From NCBI RefSeq assembly GCF_902706095.1, contig NZ_CACSJP010000001.1, forward strand, positions 1,116,001-1,180,000: a stretch of DNA of 64,000 nt, read 5' to 3'. The translations under genes and the position numbers were made by a program. The stretch's first letter is position 1. Each line of letters opens with the position of its first letter. Shown piece by piece: positions 8,673 to 17,835 of this stretch. Under the pieces are notes generated by a model that searched no databases, was not told the origin of the DNA, and saw nothing but the letters and a program-made list of their open reading frames with translations. This DNA comes from Rhizobium sp. 18065 (GTDB taxonomy: Bacteria; Pseudomonadota; Alphaproteobacteria; Rhizobiales; Rhizobiaceae).

Positions 8673-9407
8673 TCACCAGCCGACATAGCCGAAGCCGGGA
8701 ACCTTGAGGGCAGGGCGGCTGAAATCCACACCGGCCACCAGGCCGAGGAAATTGACCTCGATACCGCTTCGGGCACCGAGTGAAAACCCGGCAAGACCCC
8801 CGAAGCTCAGATGCAGGTCACGGCTGTCGGCATCCAGCGCATAGAAACCGCCATTGTCCAGATAGTCGCGCCCCACCGCATCCGGCGGCAGCACGGCGCC
8901 CAGTTCCGGCACGCTGCGCAGCACATGCGCGACGAACGTATTCGAATTCGGTCCCGGATAGATCCTGTACCCACCCGGCTCGCCATGCGGATAGCCTGCG
9001 ATCGCCGCCTCGATCTTCGGGATCAGCCGCTCGGCCTCTGCTCCCGTGATCTCCACAACCAGCCTTGGCGGATTGGAATACCAGAAACCGTCCGGTGCCC
9101 GGTGGTTGCGGCGGATCGGCGTACCCCAGCCGACCTTGTCATAGCGCTGATAGGCACCGCCCTTTTCCTTGGTGACGATCCACGCATGGCTGGCGACGGC
9201 ACCCTTCAATCCGCCGGTCATCGCCGAGAAGACATGGACCGAGGCTTCGGGCGAAGCGTCTGCACGGGGCAGGATACCGGCCGATCCCCAGTTTGCCTCG
9301 TTCCACCGCCCCGGCCTGTCCGTGGTGGCCCAAAGTCCGGCTGAAACCAGTGTCGGCAGCACGAAGACCAGCACAAGCACAGCCAGCAGACGGATGATGA
9401 TTTTCAA
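8673..9407 (-). CDS. DUF3750 family exported or membrane-anchored protein
   Basis: A 244-residue protein of the DUF3750 family, with unknown biochemical role. The N-terminus (IIIRLLAVLVLVFVLPTLVS) is a signal peptide or membrane anchor, so the rest should be periplasmic. Recognisable family elements are SHAWIVTKEKGG, the tryptophan-rich YDKVGWGTP and the IYPGPNSNTFVAHVLR block with conserved Asn/Thr residues. The start is a TTG at 9407, with GAGG seven bases upstream; no ATG gives an intact signal peptide. It is convergent with the small transcript unit and divergent from the asparaginase gene. Confidence 0.85.
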   Translation of the reverse strand: MKIIIRLLAVLVLVFVLPTLVSAGLWATTDRPGRWNEANWGSAGILPRADASPEASVHVFSAMTGGLKGAVASHAWIVTKEKGGAYQRYDKVGWGTPIRRNHRAPDGFWYSNPPRLVVEITGAEAERLIPKIEAAIAGYPHGEPGGYRIYPGPNSNTFVAHVLRSVPELGAVLPPDAVGRDYLDNGGFYALDADSRDLHLSFGGLAGFSLGARSGIEVNFLGLVAGVDFSRPALKVPGFGYVGW

Positions 9408-9479
9408 ATCTTGACCTCGTGCATCGCTCGGTGTTTTGCGCTATCAGCCGGAAACAATCCGGGAATTTTGAGGCAAGAC

Positions 9480-10487
9480 ATGAACAATCCGATCACGGTC
9501 GAAGTCACGCGCGGTCAACTCGTCGAGAGCCGCCATCGCGGCATGGCCGTGGTCGTCGATGGTGACGGGCGCATGGTCTTTTCCGCCGGCGATGTCGATG
9601 CTGCCGTTTTTCCCCGCTCGGCCTGCAAGGCAATGCAGGCTCTACCGCTGATCGAGACCGGTGCGGCCGATGCCTATGGCTTCGGCAACCGTGAACTGGC
9701 GCTCGCCTGTTCGTCGCATTCCGGCGAACCGGAGCATGTCGCAACGGCCGCCGCCATGCTGAAGGCCTCCGGCCGCGATGTGTCGGCGCTCGAATGCGGC
9801 GCCCACGGGTCGTTCGACCAGGCAACCCTGATCAACCAGGCCCGAAGCCTCGACCGACCGACGGCCCTGCACAACAACTGCTCCGGCAAACACGCCGGCT
9901 TCGTCTGCGCCTGTTGCCATGCCGGCGACGATCCGGCCGGCTATTCCACCTATGATCACCCGCTGCAGCAGCAGATCCGCGCCACTATGGAAAGCCTGAC
10001 CGGAACAACGCTTGGACCCGACAATTGCGGCGCAGACGGCTGCTCGATCCCCACCTATGCCGTTTCGCTGAAAGGCCTTGCCCATGGTTTTGCCAGGATG
10101 GCCACGGGCCAGGGGCTGGAGCCGATCCGCGCCCGCGCCGCACGGCGCCTGATCGACGCCTGCATGGCCGAACCCTTCTATGTCGCCGGTACACGGCGTT
10201 TCTGCACTCGCCTGATGCAGGTGGCACCCGGCCGGATCTTTGCCAAGACCGGTGCCGAAGGCGTATTCTGCGCCATCCTGCCGGAAAAGGGCTTGTCCTT
10301 TGCGGTCAAATGCGAGGACGGCACCACCCGCGCCGCCGAAACCATGATCACCGCCCTTCTCGCCCGCCATTTCGACAGAGACAGCGTCGAGCAACAGGCG
10401 CTGATGGCCATGGCCAATCACACGCTGAAGAACTGGAACGGCATCGCAGTCGGCACAGTCCGCGTCACCGATGCGCTGTTTGGTTGA
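9480..10487 (+). CDS. ansA: L-asparaginase, Rhizobium AnsA type (PF06089)
   Basis: The enzyme hydrolyses asparagine to aspartate and ammonia, a rhizobial route for asparagine use. The 335-residue protein belongs to the thermolabile asparaginase II-like family, which is unrelated to the E. coli enzymes. Motifs include PRSACKAMQALP, SSHSGEPEHV, HNNCSGKHAGF with conserved Ser/Lys, and PDNCGADGCSIPTY. No signal peptide is visible, so it is cytoplasmic. ATG 9480 follows GAGG at good distance. It is divergent from the DUF3750 gene. In R. etli the family member is in an ans operon with a transporter and aspartase, whereas here it is alone. Confidence 0.9.
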   Translation: MNNPITVEVTRGQLVESRHRGMAVVVDGDGRMVFSAGDVDAAVFPRSACKAMQALPLIETGAADAYGFGNRELALACSSHSGEPEHVATAAAMLKASGRDVSALECGAHGSFDQATLINQARSLDRPTALHNNCSGKHAGFVCACCHAGDDPAGYSTYDHPLQQQIRATMESLTGTTLGPDNCGADGCSIPTYAVSLKGLAHGFARMATGQGLEPIRARAARRLIDACMAEPFYVAGTRRFCTRLMQVAPGRIFAKTGAEGVFCAILPEKGLSFAVKCEDGTTRAAETMITALLARHFDRDSVEQQALMAMANHTLKNWNGIAVGTVRVTDALFG

Positions 10488-10505
10488 GCTGGAAGACAGG
10501 AAGAA

Positions 10506-10700
10506 TGTCCCCCTCACCAAGAAAATCTACGATTTAGCATTCGCTAAGATCGTGATTTTCTATCCTCTCCCTCAAGGGGAGAGGCAGGGCCTCGCGCCTG
10601 CTGCTGGTGTAGGCGGCCTTCCTTCTCCCCTTGAGGGAGAAGAAGCGAAATCGAGGGCTTAGCCGCAGGCTAAACCTCAGATTTCGCAGATGAGGGGGCA
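10506..10700. repeat. 195-bp palindromic RIME-like element
   Basis: The element starts with TGTCCCCCTCA and ends with TGAGGGGGCA, an inverted terminal pair. Inside are two stems, CCTCTCCC/GGGGAGAGG (near 10564) and CTTCTCCC/GGGAGAAG (near 10622), plus AT-richer arms GAAAATC and GAAATC. It separates the convergent asparaginase and DeoR-type genes and has no coding signal. Confidence 0.75.
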
Positions 10701-10711
10701 TTTCTATGAAC

Positions 10712-11479
10712 CTAAGCCACCACAATCTCGACGCCCGCCTCCCGATAACCCATGAGCCCGTCCGCCCCATTCCCCGTCGCAACGATCAGTCCGGTGATCT
10801 CGGGTAACCTCGCAACCAGGCAGGGCGAGACCGCGTCCAGCTTATCGGCCGTCAGCGGTACATAGGTGGCGGCGCTGCGCTCGATGATCCGCCGCTTGAT
10901 CGCCGCTTCCTCGAAATCTCCCGTCGTCAGCCCCTCGACGGGATGGGTGGCAGTGACGCCGAGAAAGAAGATGTCCGGCCGCAAGCGGTCGATCGCGGCA
11001 ATTGCCGTGGCCCCCACCGCGACCATCGAATGTTTGTACAGCCGGCCGCCGATCAGGATCACCTCGACGGCCGGGTGATGCTCGAATTCGGCCGCGATGG
11101 TGGGAGCATGGGTAACGATGGTCAGCGCCATCTCGCGCGGGATCTGTCGGGCAATCTCTGCCGTCGTCGTACCGCCGTCGAGAAAGACCATCTGCCGGGG
11201 TGACAAAAGCCGGATTGCCGCTGCCGCCAGCCGCTGTTTCTCTTCGGTTGCCACACCCTGCCGGGCGCTGAAGTCCGGTAGCACCGGCGCCATCGGCAGC
11301 GCCCCGCCATGCACACGCTTCAACAGCCCGTCCGCGGCCATGTCCCGCATGTCGCGCCGGATCGTGTCTTCCGAGACATTCCAGTCGCGCGCCAACTGAC
11401 CCGCCAGCGCGCGTCCCTCCCGTGTCAGGATGTCGAGGATCATCTGGCGTCTCTGTTCGGTCAGCACGGCTTCACCCAT
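10712..11479 (-). CDS. DeoR/GlpR-family sugar-phosphate-responsive regulator
   Basis: The protein of about 255 residues has an N-terminal DeoR winged helix (RRQMILDILTREGRA, then NVSEDTIRRDMRDM as recognition helix) and a DeoRC ligand domain with the sugar-phosphate isomerase fold. Family motifs VFLDGGTTTAEIARQI, TIVTHAPTIAAE and IGGRLYKHSMVAVG are present. Such proteins repress carbohydrate catabolic genes and respond to a phosphorylated sugar. No sugar operon is adjacent, so the target is unknown. Neither possible start (ATG 11479 or GTG 11497) has an obvious ribosome site; I prefer the ATG. Confidence 0.88.
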   Translation of the reverse strand: MGEAVLTEQRRQMILDILTREGRALAGQLARDWNVSEDTIRRDMRDMAADGLLKRVHGGALPMAPVLPDFSARQGVATEEKQRLAAAAIRLLSPRQMVFLDGGTTTAEIARQIPREMALTIVTHAPTIAAEFEHHPAVEVILIGGRLYKHSMVAVGATAIAAIDRLRPDIFFLGVTATHPVEGLTTGDFEEAAIKRRIIERSAATYVPLTADKLDAVSPCLVARLPEITGLIVATGNGADGLMGYREAGVEIVVA

Positions 11480-11585
11480 TTGTTCACGAAGTTGCACGAT
11501 AATAGCCAGTTAGAGTCGACATTCCAGAAGAATCATGCGGAAATGTACAAAATCCCGCATGGGGCGGGAGGCAAAGGAGATGACC

Positions 11586-11942
11586 ATGTTGATTTTGATT
11601 GCCGGGCCGTATCGCTCGGGCACCGGTGACGACCCGGTAAAGATGGCGGCCAATCTGCAGGTGCTCGAGGCACCATCGCATGCCCTGTTCAAGGCTGGTC
11701 ATGTGCCGATGATCGGCGAATGGGTGGCGTTGCCGGTCTGGCATTCAGCCGGCGGCAAGACAATCGGCGACGATCTCTACGAGGAGATTTTCCATCCCGT
11801 CGCCCACCGTCTTCTCCAGCTATGCGACGGTGTCCTGCGCCTTCCCGGCGCATCGAAGGGGGCCGACAACGACGTGCGCATCGCCACCGAACGCGGCATT
11901 CCTGTCTGGTACAGACTGGAAGACGTGCCGGGCATCGCATGA
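11586..11942 (+). CDS. DUF4406, nucleoside 2-deoxyribosyltransferase-like protein
   Basis: A 118-residue cytosolic protein with the start ILIAGPYRSGTGDDP, a motif of the nucleoside 2-deoxyribosyltransferase superfamily. A hydrophobic GEWVALPVW block follows, then a C-terminal GASKGADNDVRIATERGIPV that matches the end of this fold, where a conserved Asp-Asn pair contacts nucleotide. The substrate of DUF4406 members is not established. ATG 11586 is chosen because AGGAG lies six bases upstream; an ATG at 11580 would overlap the ribosome site. It is divergent from the DeoR-type gene across about 100 bp, so the regulator could act on it. Confidence 0.8.
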   Translation: MLILIAGPYRSGTGDDPVKMAANLQVLEAPSHALFKAGHVPMIGEWVALPVWHSAGGKTIGDDLYEEIFHPVAHRLLQLCDGVLRLPGASKGADNDVRIATERGIPVWYRLEDVPGIA

Positions 11943-11953
11943 CTTGACGTCGA

Positions 11954-12166
11954 CCCTCCCCTTGAAGGGGAGGGCCGGATCACAAGTTCGGGGCAGAGGT
12001 CCGGGGTGGGGTGATGATCGCAATCTCGATAGCGGATGATATTGCCGCCAGCCGCGCCAATGGTACCAAGGTTGGACGGCCGAAGAAGTCGGCCGATCCG
12101 GCTTGACGTGATCCTGCCCGTTGAGGGGCGGTGGCTCACTGCGCAGCTTTCTCCTCAACGGGCAGG
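11954..12166. repeat. RIME-like element with two long stems
   Basis: Stem one is CCCTCCCC/GGGGAGGG (11954-11961, 11967-11974). Stem two has perfect 14-bp arms, CCTGCCCGTTGAGG at 12113-12126 and its complement at 12153-12166, separated by 26 bases. Together they fill the space between the convergent DUF4406 and GST genes. Stem two lies just past the GST stop and could also help end that transcript. Confidence 0.7.
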
Positions 12167-12173
12167 GCGACCC

Positions 12174-12833
12174 TCATTCCTTCTCGTCAGTCCGCTTCTG
12201 CCACATCGCCTTGAAGCCGGGGCGATCCTGGATGCGCTTCAGCCATGCGCCGGTCTTCGGATGCGCGTCGAACAGCGTCTGATAAGGCTGCGCATAGCGC
12301 ACGATCTCGCCCAGATTGATGTCGGCCACTGTGAAGCGGTCACCGACGGCATAGTCATGCGCGGCAAAATGCTTTTCCAGCACGCCGAACGGCCGCGACA
12401 GGATACGCGCCACGACCTTGGCCTCGGCCTGGCCGGCCTCCGTCGCAAGCCGTCCCTCGTTGTTGCATTGCGAGATCTTCAGCGCTTCTGTTTCGATCGA
12501 TGTCGCGCCAAACAGCGTCCATTGCTGCATCTGCGCCTCTTCGGCGATGTCCTTCGGCGCCAGCGGCCCGCCATGTTTCTTCGCCAGATAAAATGTCTGC
12601 GCCAGCGATTCGTTCAACACCAGCCCGTCGTCGTCGATCGTCGGAATGCTGCCCATCGGGTTGATCTTGAGGAAGTCCGGCGAGCGCGTGTTGAGCCGTG
12701 CATCCGGCGCCATCGGGTCGGCAAGCTTGTAGGCCTGCAGCACCGGCACCAGCTCGAAGGAAAGCCCGAGCTCCTCGGCTAGCCAGAGAATGCGCGTCGC
12801 GCGCGATTTGTAGACGCCGTAGATCTTCAGCAT
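12174..12833 (-). CDS. glutathione S-transferase
   Basis: The 219-residue protein has a thioredoxin-fold N-domain (MLKIYGVYKSRATRILWLAE) with the glutathione-binding INPMGSIPTIDDDGLVLNES loop (cis-Pro and Ser contacts). The helical C-domain contains FTVADINLGEIVRYA, the usual N-capping box. The likely role is conjugation or reduction of electrophiles with glutathione; the substrate is not predictable. The start at 12833 is set by the upstream AGGAG on the minus strand. It is monocistronic, with a RIME-like element downstream. Confidence 0.9.
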   Translation of the reverse strand: MLKIYGVYKSRATRILWLAEELGLSFELVPVLQAYKLADPMAPDARLNTRSPDFLKINPMGSIPTIDDDGLVLNESLAQTFYLAKKHGGPLAPKDIAEEAQMQQWTLFGATSIETEALKISQCNNEGRLATEAGQAEAKVVARILSRPFGVLEKHFAAHDYAVGDRFTVADINLGEIVRYAQPYQTLFDAHPKTGAWLKRIQDRPGFKAMWQKRTDEKE

Positions 12834-13000
12834 GGATATCTCCTGGTTGCGGATGGCGACGCTAGCCGCTGGCCGCGGGGGAGAAAAGCCATGTTGCATT
12901 GATCCGGCCATGAAATTCGCTGATGGCAGCGGAGATTGACCACAGCGACCGGGGGATCCGGCATCCGGCACCTGCGCAGATCATCACCGCCCTGGCGCCT

Positions 13001-14842
13001 TCAGCAGGCGATGGCCGCTTCGGCCAGCAGAGCGTGGTCGGCGGTGATATAGCCACGGCCGGCATGCAGCAGTCTCAAGGCGGCATCGGGGTCGAGCGCC
13101 CTGGCATACAGATAGCCCTGGCCAGCCCGGCAGCCCATGGCGGTCAGTCTGGCCGCCTGTTCCGCGTCCTCGATGCCTTCGGCGACGACCAGGATGTCCA
13201 GCCCATCGGCAATGTCCAGCAGCCCCTTGATGATCACGCCGCCGGCCCGATCCAGGACCATGCGCTGCACGAAGCATTTGTCGATCTTGATGATGTCCAC
13301 AGGTACGGTCAAAAGATGGGTCAGCGAGGCAAAGCCGGTGCCGAAGTCATCGAGCGCCACCATCAGCCCGGCTGCGCGCATGGTGCGGATCTCGTCGGCG
13401 ACGATCTGGTCGCGCTGGCCGAGATAGACCGATTCCGTCACCTCGGCGACAATCTTGGACAGCGGCACGTCGAGCTGCTCGAAGGCCTTGCCGATCCGCC
13501 CGGTGAGGCCACCGCGGTAGAAGTCCGCGGCCGTGAGATTGATGCCGACGCGGCCGAAACTCAGCCCCGCATCCATCCAGCGGCGGCAATCGGCAGCCGT
13601 TTTCTCCAGCATTCGGTCGGTCAGTTCGATGGCGACATGCGCATCCTTCATCGCCTCCTGGAAATGGCCGGCGGCGATCACCTCGCCATTGCACGTGCGC
13701 ATCCGGCACAGCGCCTCGAGCCCCACAATGCGCCCGGTCGAGAGCTCGACCAGCGGTTGGTAATAGGCGTCGATACGGTCGTCGCGCAGCGCTTCACCGA
13801 CGTCGTGAATGGCACGGAAGCGCTTGACGATAGCGGTGCCGAGGCCCGGCACATATTCGATGTAGCGACCGCGATTGCGTTCCTTGGCATGATAGAGCGC
13901 ATAGTCGGCATTCTGGCGCACGGGGGCGGGGTTCTCGCCGGCGTCCGCTCGCGCACCGCCGATGGTGATCGACGGATAGAGCAGATGCCCGCCGCATTCG
14001 CAGGGCGCCTTGGTCGCGGCAAGCAGATCGGCGGCGAGCGTGCCCGGATCCTGGTTCTCAAGGCAGGGAATGATGATGGCGAATTCGTCGCCGCCCAGCC
14101 GAAAGGTCATGCCCGGTTCGGCTCGGCGCGCCAGCCGTTCAGCCACGGTGCTGATCAGGTCGTCGCCGGCCTGATGGCCGAATGTATCGTTGACCATCTT
14201 GAGATTGTCGACATCGGTGAGCAGCAGCCCCCAGGCCCGCCCGCTGTCTGCCTGGATCTGGATCACATTGTTGAACCGCGCCCGGTTCGGCAATTGCGTC
14301 AGGGCGTCCGTCTCGGCCAGCCGCCGCCGTTCGGCGATGCGCTGGTCGCGCTCGATGGCGATGGCGCACAGATGCACGCAGGCATCGACCAGTTTCCGTT
14401 CAATCGGCGATGGCCCGCGCGGGGTCCGGTAGTAGAAGGCGAAGGTTCCGACCACCTTGCCCGATACCAGCATCGGCGTCGACCAGCAGGCCAGCATGCC
14501 GTGCACGAGGGCAAGCTGCTTGTAGTTCTGCCAGTAGGGATGGGTTTCGATGTCCTCGACCAGGACGGGTTTGCCGGTATAGGCAGCGGTGCCGCAGGAA
14601 CCGACGCCCGGACCGATCTGGACGCCGTCGATCGCGGCCGCATAGGCTTTCGGCAGGGACGGCCCGGCGAGATGATGCACACGGTTGTCGTCATCCAGCA
14701 GCAGCACCGAACAGATGATGTCGGGCGATGTCTTTTCCGCTTCCCGACAGAGAAAATCCACGGTTTCCGATACCGGAAGCCCCGTGGCGATCATCTCGAG
14801 AATGGTGTTCTGTAGCTGTAGCGGCAGCATCTTCGGTTTCAC
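13001..14842 (-). CDS. GAF-GGDEF-EAL c-di-GMP enzyme
   Basis: A soluble protein of about 613 residues with three domains. First comes a GAF sensor (about residues 15-165, with GVGSCGTAAYTGKPVLVEDI), then a GGDEF domain (about 175-335) with intact GGDEF at 250-254, then an EAL domain (about 345-590). The EAL motif (376-378), N435, E467/E470, DD at 498-499, K519 in IKID, E555 in AEGIE and Q575 are all present, so both cyclase and phosphodiesterase chemistry are possible. No RxxD inhibitory site precedes GGDEF. The GAF domain should bind a small molecule and tune activity. The start is GTG 14842 or ATG 14830; neither has a strong ribosome site. Confidence 0.92.
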   Translation of the reverse strand: MKPKMLPLQLQNTILEMIATGLPVSETVDFLCREAEKTSPDIICSVLLLDDDNRVHHLAGPSLPKAYAAAIDGVQIGPGVGSCGTAAYTGKPVLVEDIETHPYWQNYKQLALVHGMLACWSTPMLVSGKVVGTFAFYYRTPRGPSPIERKLVDACVHLCAIAIERDQRIAERRRLAETDALTQLPNRARFNNVIQIQADSGRAWGLLLTDVDNLKMVNDTFGHQAGDDLISTVAERLARRAEPGMTFRLGGDEFAIIIPCLENQDPGTLAADLLAATKAPCECGGHLLYPSITIGGARADAGENPAPVRQNADYALYHAKERNRGRYIEYVPGLGTAIVKRFRAIHDVGEALRDDRIDAYYQPLVELSTGRIVGLEALCRMRTCNGEVIAAGHFQEAMKDAHVAIELTDRMLEKTAADCRRWMDAGLSFGRVGINLTAADFYRGGLTGRIGKAFEQLDVPLSKIVAEVTESVYLGQRDQIVADEIRTMRAAGLMVALDDFGTGFASLTHLLTVPVDIIKIDKCFVQRMVLDRAGGVIIKGLLDIADGLDILVVAEGIEDAEQAARLTAMGCRAGQGYLYARALDPDAALRLLHAGRGYITADHALLAEAAIAC

Positions 14843-15089
14843 TGGAATGAGGTGTCCGAAGACTAAAGCATCGCAAGGCTTAAACAGGGATTACGATTTT
14901 GCGCGCCCTCTAATATTAGTGATTGGAATTTTAAGTCTATCGCTAACACTTGATGAAATTGCCGGGGAGGGAACCGGCCAGTACCGAGACCCCTGCCAGT
15001 ATCGGTACCAGTGCCGGGTGGGCGATGCCGGGTGGGCGGAGCCGGGCTTGTCCTGATCATGCCGCCCGCAGTTTCTCCAGCCGCAGCGC

Positions 15090-16475
15090 TCAGCCCCGCC
15101 GGTTGCCTTCGACGATCAGCGTGTCTGGATCCTGTGAGCCGTCGATCAGCTCTTGCGTCGCCTTGTCGGCCCATCGGTAGCCGAGGATCGCGCCCGTCGG
15201 CGTCTCTGCGATCAGGTTGTGGCTGACCACCACGCTGCCTGTGCCCTCGACGATGCTGATCATCACGCCGACCGGCGCCTTGCGGATGATATTGTCGGAG
15301 ACGACGACATTGCGCAGATATGGCCCCCAGCCGAGCATCAGCCCGGCCTTGGCGGCATTCTCGACAACATTGCCGGTCACGGACGTCTCCGCTTCCACCG
15401 CGATGCCATAGCCGAACCCCGCGCCGTCATGCACATAGGGGCCCTCGGCGGTGACGTTGCGGACGATATTGCCGCTGACCGTGGCCAGCCGGCCGCCCTG
15501 GTCGAAATTGACCACCGAAATGCCATTGGCGGCGCCATCGACCAGATTGCCGGCAATCAGCGCGCCCTCGAACGAGAACTCGGCATAGATCGCCGTTTCG
15601 CCTGAACGCAGAACCTGGTTGCCGCTGATGATGACATTGGAGGCGGAATTCGCCCGGATGGCGGAAAAGGCGCAGTCCGTGACGTGATTGCCCTCGATCA
15701 TCACGCCATCGGCGCGAAACAGGTTGATGCCATTGCCGTGCTGGCCGGTTCCGCCATCGGCGGCGGCGATCCTCGCGATGCGGTTGCCGGTCACCATCGT
15801 ATTGTCGATGCCCTTGGTCCAGCGATGCACCAGGATGCCGCCATTGCCGCAGTCGCTGATCTCGTTGTCGCGGATGGTCATGGCGCGGCCCTCGACCGAC
15901 CAGATCGCCGCCTTCGCCGCCCCGGTGATCCGGCTTGCCGCAATGCGCCCGCCGCAGCGCTCCAGTTGCACGCCGTATTTGCGGCTGCCGGCGATGGCGC
16001 AATTGTCGATCAGCACCTCTTCGACGCCGCGAAAGGCGAGCAGGCCTTCGGTATAATCGGCGATCCAGCGGTTGGCGCCGTCGAAGGTGATGCCCGAAAG
16101 GCTGACATGGCGCACGTCGCGGGCGGCCACCAGATGGCCGTCGCCGCGATAGGAAAGCCGCGTCGCGCCGGGCACGCCGGACAGGCGGGTGCCCTCCGGA
16201 AGATCGAGATTGGACACTTCATAGGTCCCCGCCGGCAGGAAGACCGGCTGCCCGGCCTTGGCGGCGGCATTGATCAGCGCCTGCAGCTTGCGGCTCTGGT
16301 CGTCGTCGGCGCCCGGCATGATCCCGGCATCGGCCGCATCGAACCCGCCACGCAGTTCGACATGACTGAGCGACTGCGCCGCTGCCAAGCCGCTGCACAC
16401 CGCGGAAAAGCCCCCGGTCGCCCCGGTTACAACAAGGCCACCGAGGCCGGAGAGGATGCTGCGTCTGGTCGGCAT
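15090..16475 (-). CDS. TIGR03808-type Tat-exported parallel beta-helix repeat protein
   Basis: This 461-residue protein has a twin-arginine signal (PTRRSILSGLGGLVVTGA) and a long series of beta-helix turns with N-x-I/V patterns, such as VSGNIVRNV, ISGNQVLRS and VSDNIIRKA. It matches the family TIGR03808, a rhizobial Sec-independent exported repeat protein of unknown function. The fold resembles pectate-lyase or PbH1 repeat proteins, so a polysaccharide-related role in the periplasm is possible, though no catalytic residues can be assigned. The start at ATG 16475 puts the RR motif at residues 4-5. It is monocistronic. Confidence 0.85.
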   Translation of the reverse strand: MPTRRSILSGLGGLVVTGATGGFSAVCSGLAAAQSLSHVELRGGFDAADAGIMPGADDDQSRKLQALINAAAKAGQPVFLPAGTYEVSNLDLPEGTRLSGVPGATRLSYRGDGHLVAARDVRHVSLSGITFDGANRWIADYTEGLLAFRGVEEVLIDNCAIAGSRKYGVQLERCGGRIAASRITGAAKAAIWSVEGRAMTIRDNEISDCGNGGILVHRWTKGIDNTMVTGNRIARIAAADGGTGQHGNGINLFRADGVMIEGNHVTDCAFSAIRANSASNVIISGNQVLRSGETAIYAEFSFEGALIAGNLVDGAANGISVVNFDQGGRLATVSGNIVRNVTAEGPYVHDGAGFGYGIAVEAETSVTGNVVENAAKAGLMLGWGPYLRNVVVSDNIIRKAPVGVMISIVEGTGSVVVSHNLIAETPTGAILGYRWADKATQELIDGSQDPDTLIVEGNRRG

Positions 16476-16814
16476 GATCGTTTCCGGGGCGTAGAGCCGT
16501 TCAAGGCGGGGTGAGACGGCGTCCGGCCACCTGTGCCGGAAGGGTCCAAATCTGGCCGAAGCATCGGCCGACAGCAAGCCATGCACCCGGTTCACCCCGA
16601 TTCATGGTGAATCCCGCCCGGAGATTGAGGATATTCATGACATGCCGGGCAATCTGCCGCATCGATCGTGGAAAACCGCAGTCCCCCGGCTCAAGGCATG
16701 CAGAAATACGCCTTTGCTCTGGTCGAATGGGCAAAACGATTTGCGCCAGATCAAGGACATCGCGTGCCGGGACCTTACTCTCTGCATCAAGCAAACAACG
16801 CCTGGGGGTCGAAC

Positions 16815-17018
16815 ATGCTGGGTCTGACTGCAGTCCTTTACATCCTCGTCGCAAGCGCGCTCGGCGGCGCTGCGGTGATCACCGTGCTCTCGCTGGACAT
16901 GGTCCAGGGTTGGCATATCGCCGGCGCCTTCTTGGGCGGCTGTCTTGTCGCGCTGCCGGTCTCGATCTTGCTCGGGCGCAAGATCTACAGAGCGCTTCAG
17001 GGTCCGAAAGCCATCTGA
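16815..17018 (+). CDS. small two-helix inner membrane protein
   Basis: A 67-residue protein with two hydrophobic segments: LGLTAVLYILVASALGGAAV (first 20 residues) and AGAFLGGCLVALPVSILLG (about 36-54), ending in a basic KIYRALQGPK tail. Similar short proteins in rhizobia have been mislabelled CTP synthetase in databases, but nothing here supports that activity. No ribosome site of classical strength is visible before ATG 16815. Function unknown. Confidence 0.6.
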   Translation: MLGLTAVLYILVASALGGAAVITVLSLDMVQGWHIAGAFLGGCLVALPVSILLGRKIYRALQGPKAI

Positions 17019-17177
17019 TTTTGCCTTCGGCGCGTGGATCGCACAAAACGTCGTCAGCTTTGGGCGAGGCAACGGCGATCATGGTGGAGCGTCCCGCGTC
17101 GACCGGCCGGTATTCTCTCGGGGGAGGGGATGCCGGCCGGATTGTCTTCGGCGTCCGCGCCAATGCCGGCGGTTGCC

Positions 17178-17720
17178 TTATTCGCCCTGCTCGAACTGGT
17201 CGAGCTGGGTTTCCAGCCCGACCGTAAACCGGTCATAGAGCGCGGCAAATTTCACGATGTCCTCCTGCGGCCATCCGGCGGTGGCCTCGACGATCAGCTC
17301 CCGCTTGATCTCCTCGATCTGCTCCAGCACCTGTTTGCCGGAAGCCGTCATGCGAACGATGCTGCGCCGTCCGTCCTCCTGCGAGGCGGCCCGCTCCAGC
17401 AGGCCTTGCTTCACCAGATCGGCAACGATCCGGCTGCCGCGCGACGGATCGATCCGCATCTGCTCGGCAATCGCGCCCACCGTCACCTCCTGATGCGGCG
17501 CCACGCGCTTGATCACGCCGATCGCATCGATATCGGACAATTCCAGCCCGGTGCCGATCCGCTTCAGCGCCATGCGGCCGACAAAACGCCGGCCGATCAG
17601 CAGTCGCATGCGCGTCATTGCCTGGCCGATCCCGGCAAGGGCCGGATCGGGACCATCATGTGTTGCGCCGCTGGCCTCTGGCCGCGTGTTTGCCGGATCA
17701 TGCCTGTCTGTCATGGGCAT
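17178..17720 (-). CDS. MarR-family regulator of the adjacent MFS pump
   Basis: A 180-residue winged-helix protein. The core helix-turn-helix is VTVGAIAEQMRIDPSRGSRIVADLVKQGLLERAAS, followed by the wing DGRRSIVRMT. The N-terminal 30 residues are a polar extension. It is divergent from an MFS exporter with 115 bp between, the classic arrangement for a MarR repressor that is released by the pump substrate. An inverted repeat in the shared region is the likely operator. Confidence 0.88.
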   Translation of the reverse strand: MPMTDRHDPANTRPEASGATHDGPDPALAGIGQAMTRMRLLIGRRFVGRMALKRIGTGLELSDIDAIGVIKRVAPHQEVTVGAIAEQMRIDPSRGSRIVADLVKQGLLERAASQEDGRRSIVRMTASGKQVLEQIEEIKRELIVEATAGWPQEDIVKFAALYDRFTVGLETQLDQFEQGE

Positions 17721-17772
17721 CTGAATAGCAGGTTCCTCGCCGCTGTAAAATCAAAATGTATGATAATCGCAT

Positions 17773-17811
17773 TTATATGCTGTTGACATATAATTTCCCT
17801 TGGCCCATTTT
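17773..17811 (+). promoter_or_regulatory. MFS promoter with MarR-type operator
   Basis: TTATATG (17773-17779) and CATATAA (17787-17793) form a perfect inverted repeat with a 7-bp spacer. The TTGACA box (17783-17788) lies within it, and a weak CATTTT box (17806-17811) follows after 17 bp. A repressor here would block the -35 region of the MFS gene and could also reach the divergent marR promoter. Confidence 0.62.
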
Positions 17812-17835
17812 GAAGCCAACAGGAGCCCCCGATCC

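Noticed and set aside
12923..14815. 630-codon plus-strand frame over the GAF-GGDEF-EAL gene
   Set aside because: The opposite strand encodes intact GGDEF and EAL motifs; the plus frame shows no domain.
16815..17018. CTP synthetase label for the 67-residue membrane protein
   Set aside because: The protein is two membrane helices and has no synthetase motif.
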